This document shows, in pieces, positions 5,818 through 6,218 of a DNA stretch of 6,218 bases. The notes below the pieces were generated by a model. That model was not told the origin of the DNA, did not search any database, and worked only from the letters and a program-made list of their open reading frames with translations. The stretch covers positions 1-6,218 of the forward strand of contig JAEUJT010000517.1 in the NCBI GenBank assembly GCA_016793525.1. Direction: 5' to 3'. The position numbers were made by a program, and so were the translations under genes. Source of the stretch: Archangium sp. (GTDB taxonomy: Bacteria; Myxococcota; Myxococcia; Myxococcales; Myxococcaceae). Numbering within the stretch: position 1 is the first letter of the stretch; each line of letters begins with the position of its first letter.

Positions 5818-6218
5818 ATGCGTCTCCCGAGGTCCACCGCCACGCTTGAAGGGCTCAGCGTCGAGTGCACGTTCTGCAACGTCGAGATGTCGACGCACAG
5901 CGGCGGCGGAGGCACCGTTCGCTACTTCCACTGCCCGTCGTGCCAGCGCTGGGTGTCGAGCATGTACCAAGAGGTCTTTCAGGCCGACACCAAGGTGCGC
6001 CTGCGCCCCACTGAAGAGCTGCGGCAATCGGCGTACACCGCGGTGCGCGATCGCCTCGATCGGTGGCTGCGCTCGTTAGATCGCAAAGACCCGTATCGCC
6101 AGTTGGGGTGCTCTCCGTTCGACAGCGACGAGACGCTCCGCGCGAAGTACCGGGAGCTCGCCAAAGCGAACCACCCCGACCGCGGCGGCAACCCCGAGGT
6201 GATGCGCGAGATCAACGA
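5818..6218 (+). CDS. Zinc-ribbon and DnaJ-domain protein, partial (C-terminus beyond window)
   Basis: ATG at 5818 opens a frame that runs off the right edge; 133 residues are visible. An N-terminal zinc-ribbon is formed by Cys17-x2-Cys20 (CTFC) and Cys39-x2-Cys42 (CPSC), with a Gly-rich turn between them. After a helical linker, a J domain begins at about residue 91 (DPYRQLGCSP) and contains KYRELAKANHPDRGGNPEVM (110-129) with the invariant HPD at 119-121, needed to stimulate the ATPase of Hsp70/DnaK. The rest of the J domain and any later domain lie outside the window. The order, with zinc ribbon first, is unlike DnaJ itself, where the J domain is N-terminal and the zinc region is central. 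A specialised DnaK co-chaperone or adaptor is inferred. Leu87 uses TTA (6076-6078), a rare codon in DNA this GC-rich. The start is supported by GAGG 9 nt upstream and the absence of an earlier in-frame ATG nearby. Confidence 0.88.
   Translation, partial: MRLPRSTATLEGLSVECTFCNVEMSTHSGGGGTVRYFHCPSCQRWVSSMYQEVFQADTKVRLRPTEELRQSAYTAVRDRLDRWLRSLDRKDPYRQLGCSPFDSDETLRAKYRELAKANHPDRGGNPEVMREIN

Overview
This GC-rich window has strong third-position G/C bias and long spurious antisense reading frames. It looks like chromosomal DNA of a Gram-negative, probably a myxobacterium (Myxococcota). That assignment is an inference. It rests on a proteobacterial-style exported lipoprotein with a +2 serine, a short DivIVA-family coiled-coil protein placed beside proC, and the mix of lipoprotein, metallopeptidase and HEAT-repeat genes. 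No sequence here names a genus.

Layout. At the left edge (1-283, minus strand) is the N-terminal part of a CsbD-like stress protein built from two tandem repeat units. A 151-bp divergent spacer separates it from a plus-strand thiopurine S-methyltransferase gene (435-1076). From 5719 down to 1081 a minus-strand series of six genes follows, read in this order: exported HEAT-repeat protein, proC, divIVA, beta-propeller-like lipoprotein, membrane-anchored HExxH metallopeptidase, and serine esterase/peptidase. The junctions are tight: a 4-nt GTGA overlap, a 2-nt gap, a 6-nt gap, an 88-91-nt spacer with a hairpin, and another 4-nt GTGA overlap. The natural reading is one four-gene unit (HEAT-proC-divIVA-lipoprotein) followed by a two-gene unit (metallopeptidase-esterase) that is either read through from upstream or has its own signals in the spacer. 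The esterase gene ends 4 bp from the end of the convergent methyltransferase gene. At the right edge, divergent from the HEAT gene, is the N-terminal part of a plus-strand protein with an N-terminal zinc-ribbon followed by a DnaJ domain (5818 to beyond 6218).

How the genes may work together. proC (proline synthesis) next to divIVA (polar or septal scaffold) is the remnant of a widespread order, yggS-proC-yggT-divIVA. Here yggT is absent between them and yggS is absent upstream. The other genes of the series mostly encode envelope or exported products, so the series combines one housekeeping enzyme with cell-envelope functions. No pathway linking them can be shown from sequence alone.

All intergenic stretches are shorter than 160 bp. 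I saw no tRNA, rRNA, CRISPR array, insertion sequence, integrase or clear rho-independent terminator. The region looks like ordinary core or near-core chromosome rather than a mobile island, and I found no convincing new multi-gene system. The most unusual items are the proC-divIVA-lipoprotein arrangement, the loss of the membrane-tip phenylalanine in DivIVA, and the zinc-ribbon/DnaJ fusion.
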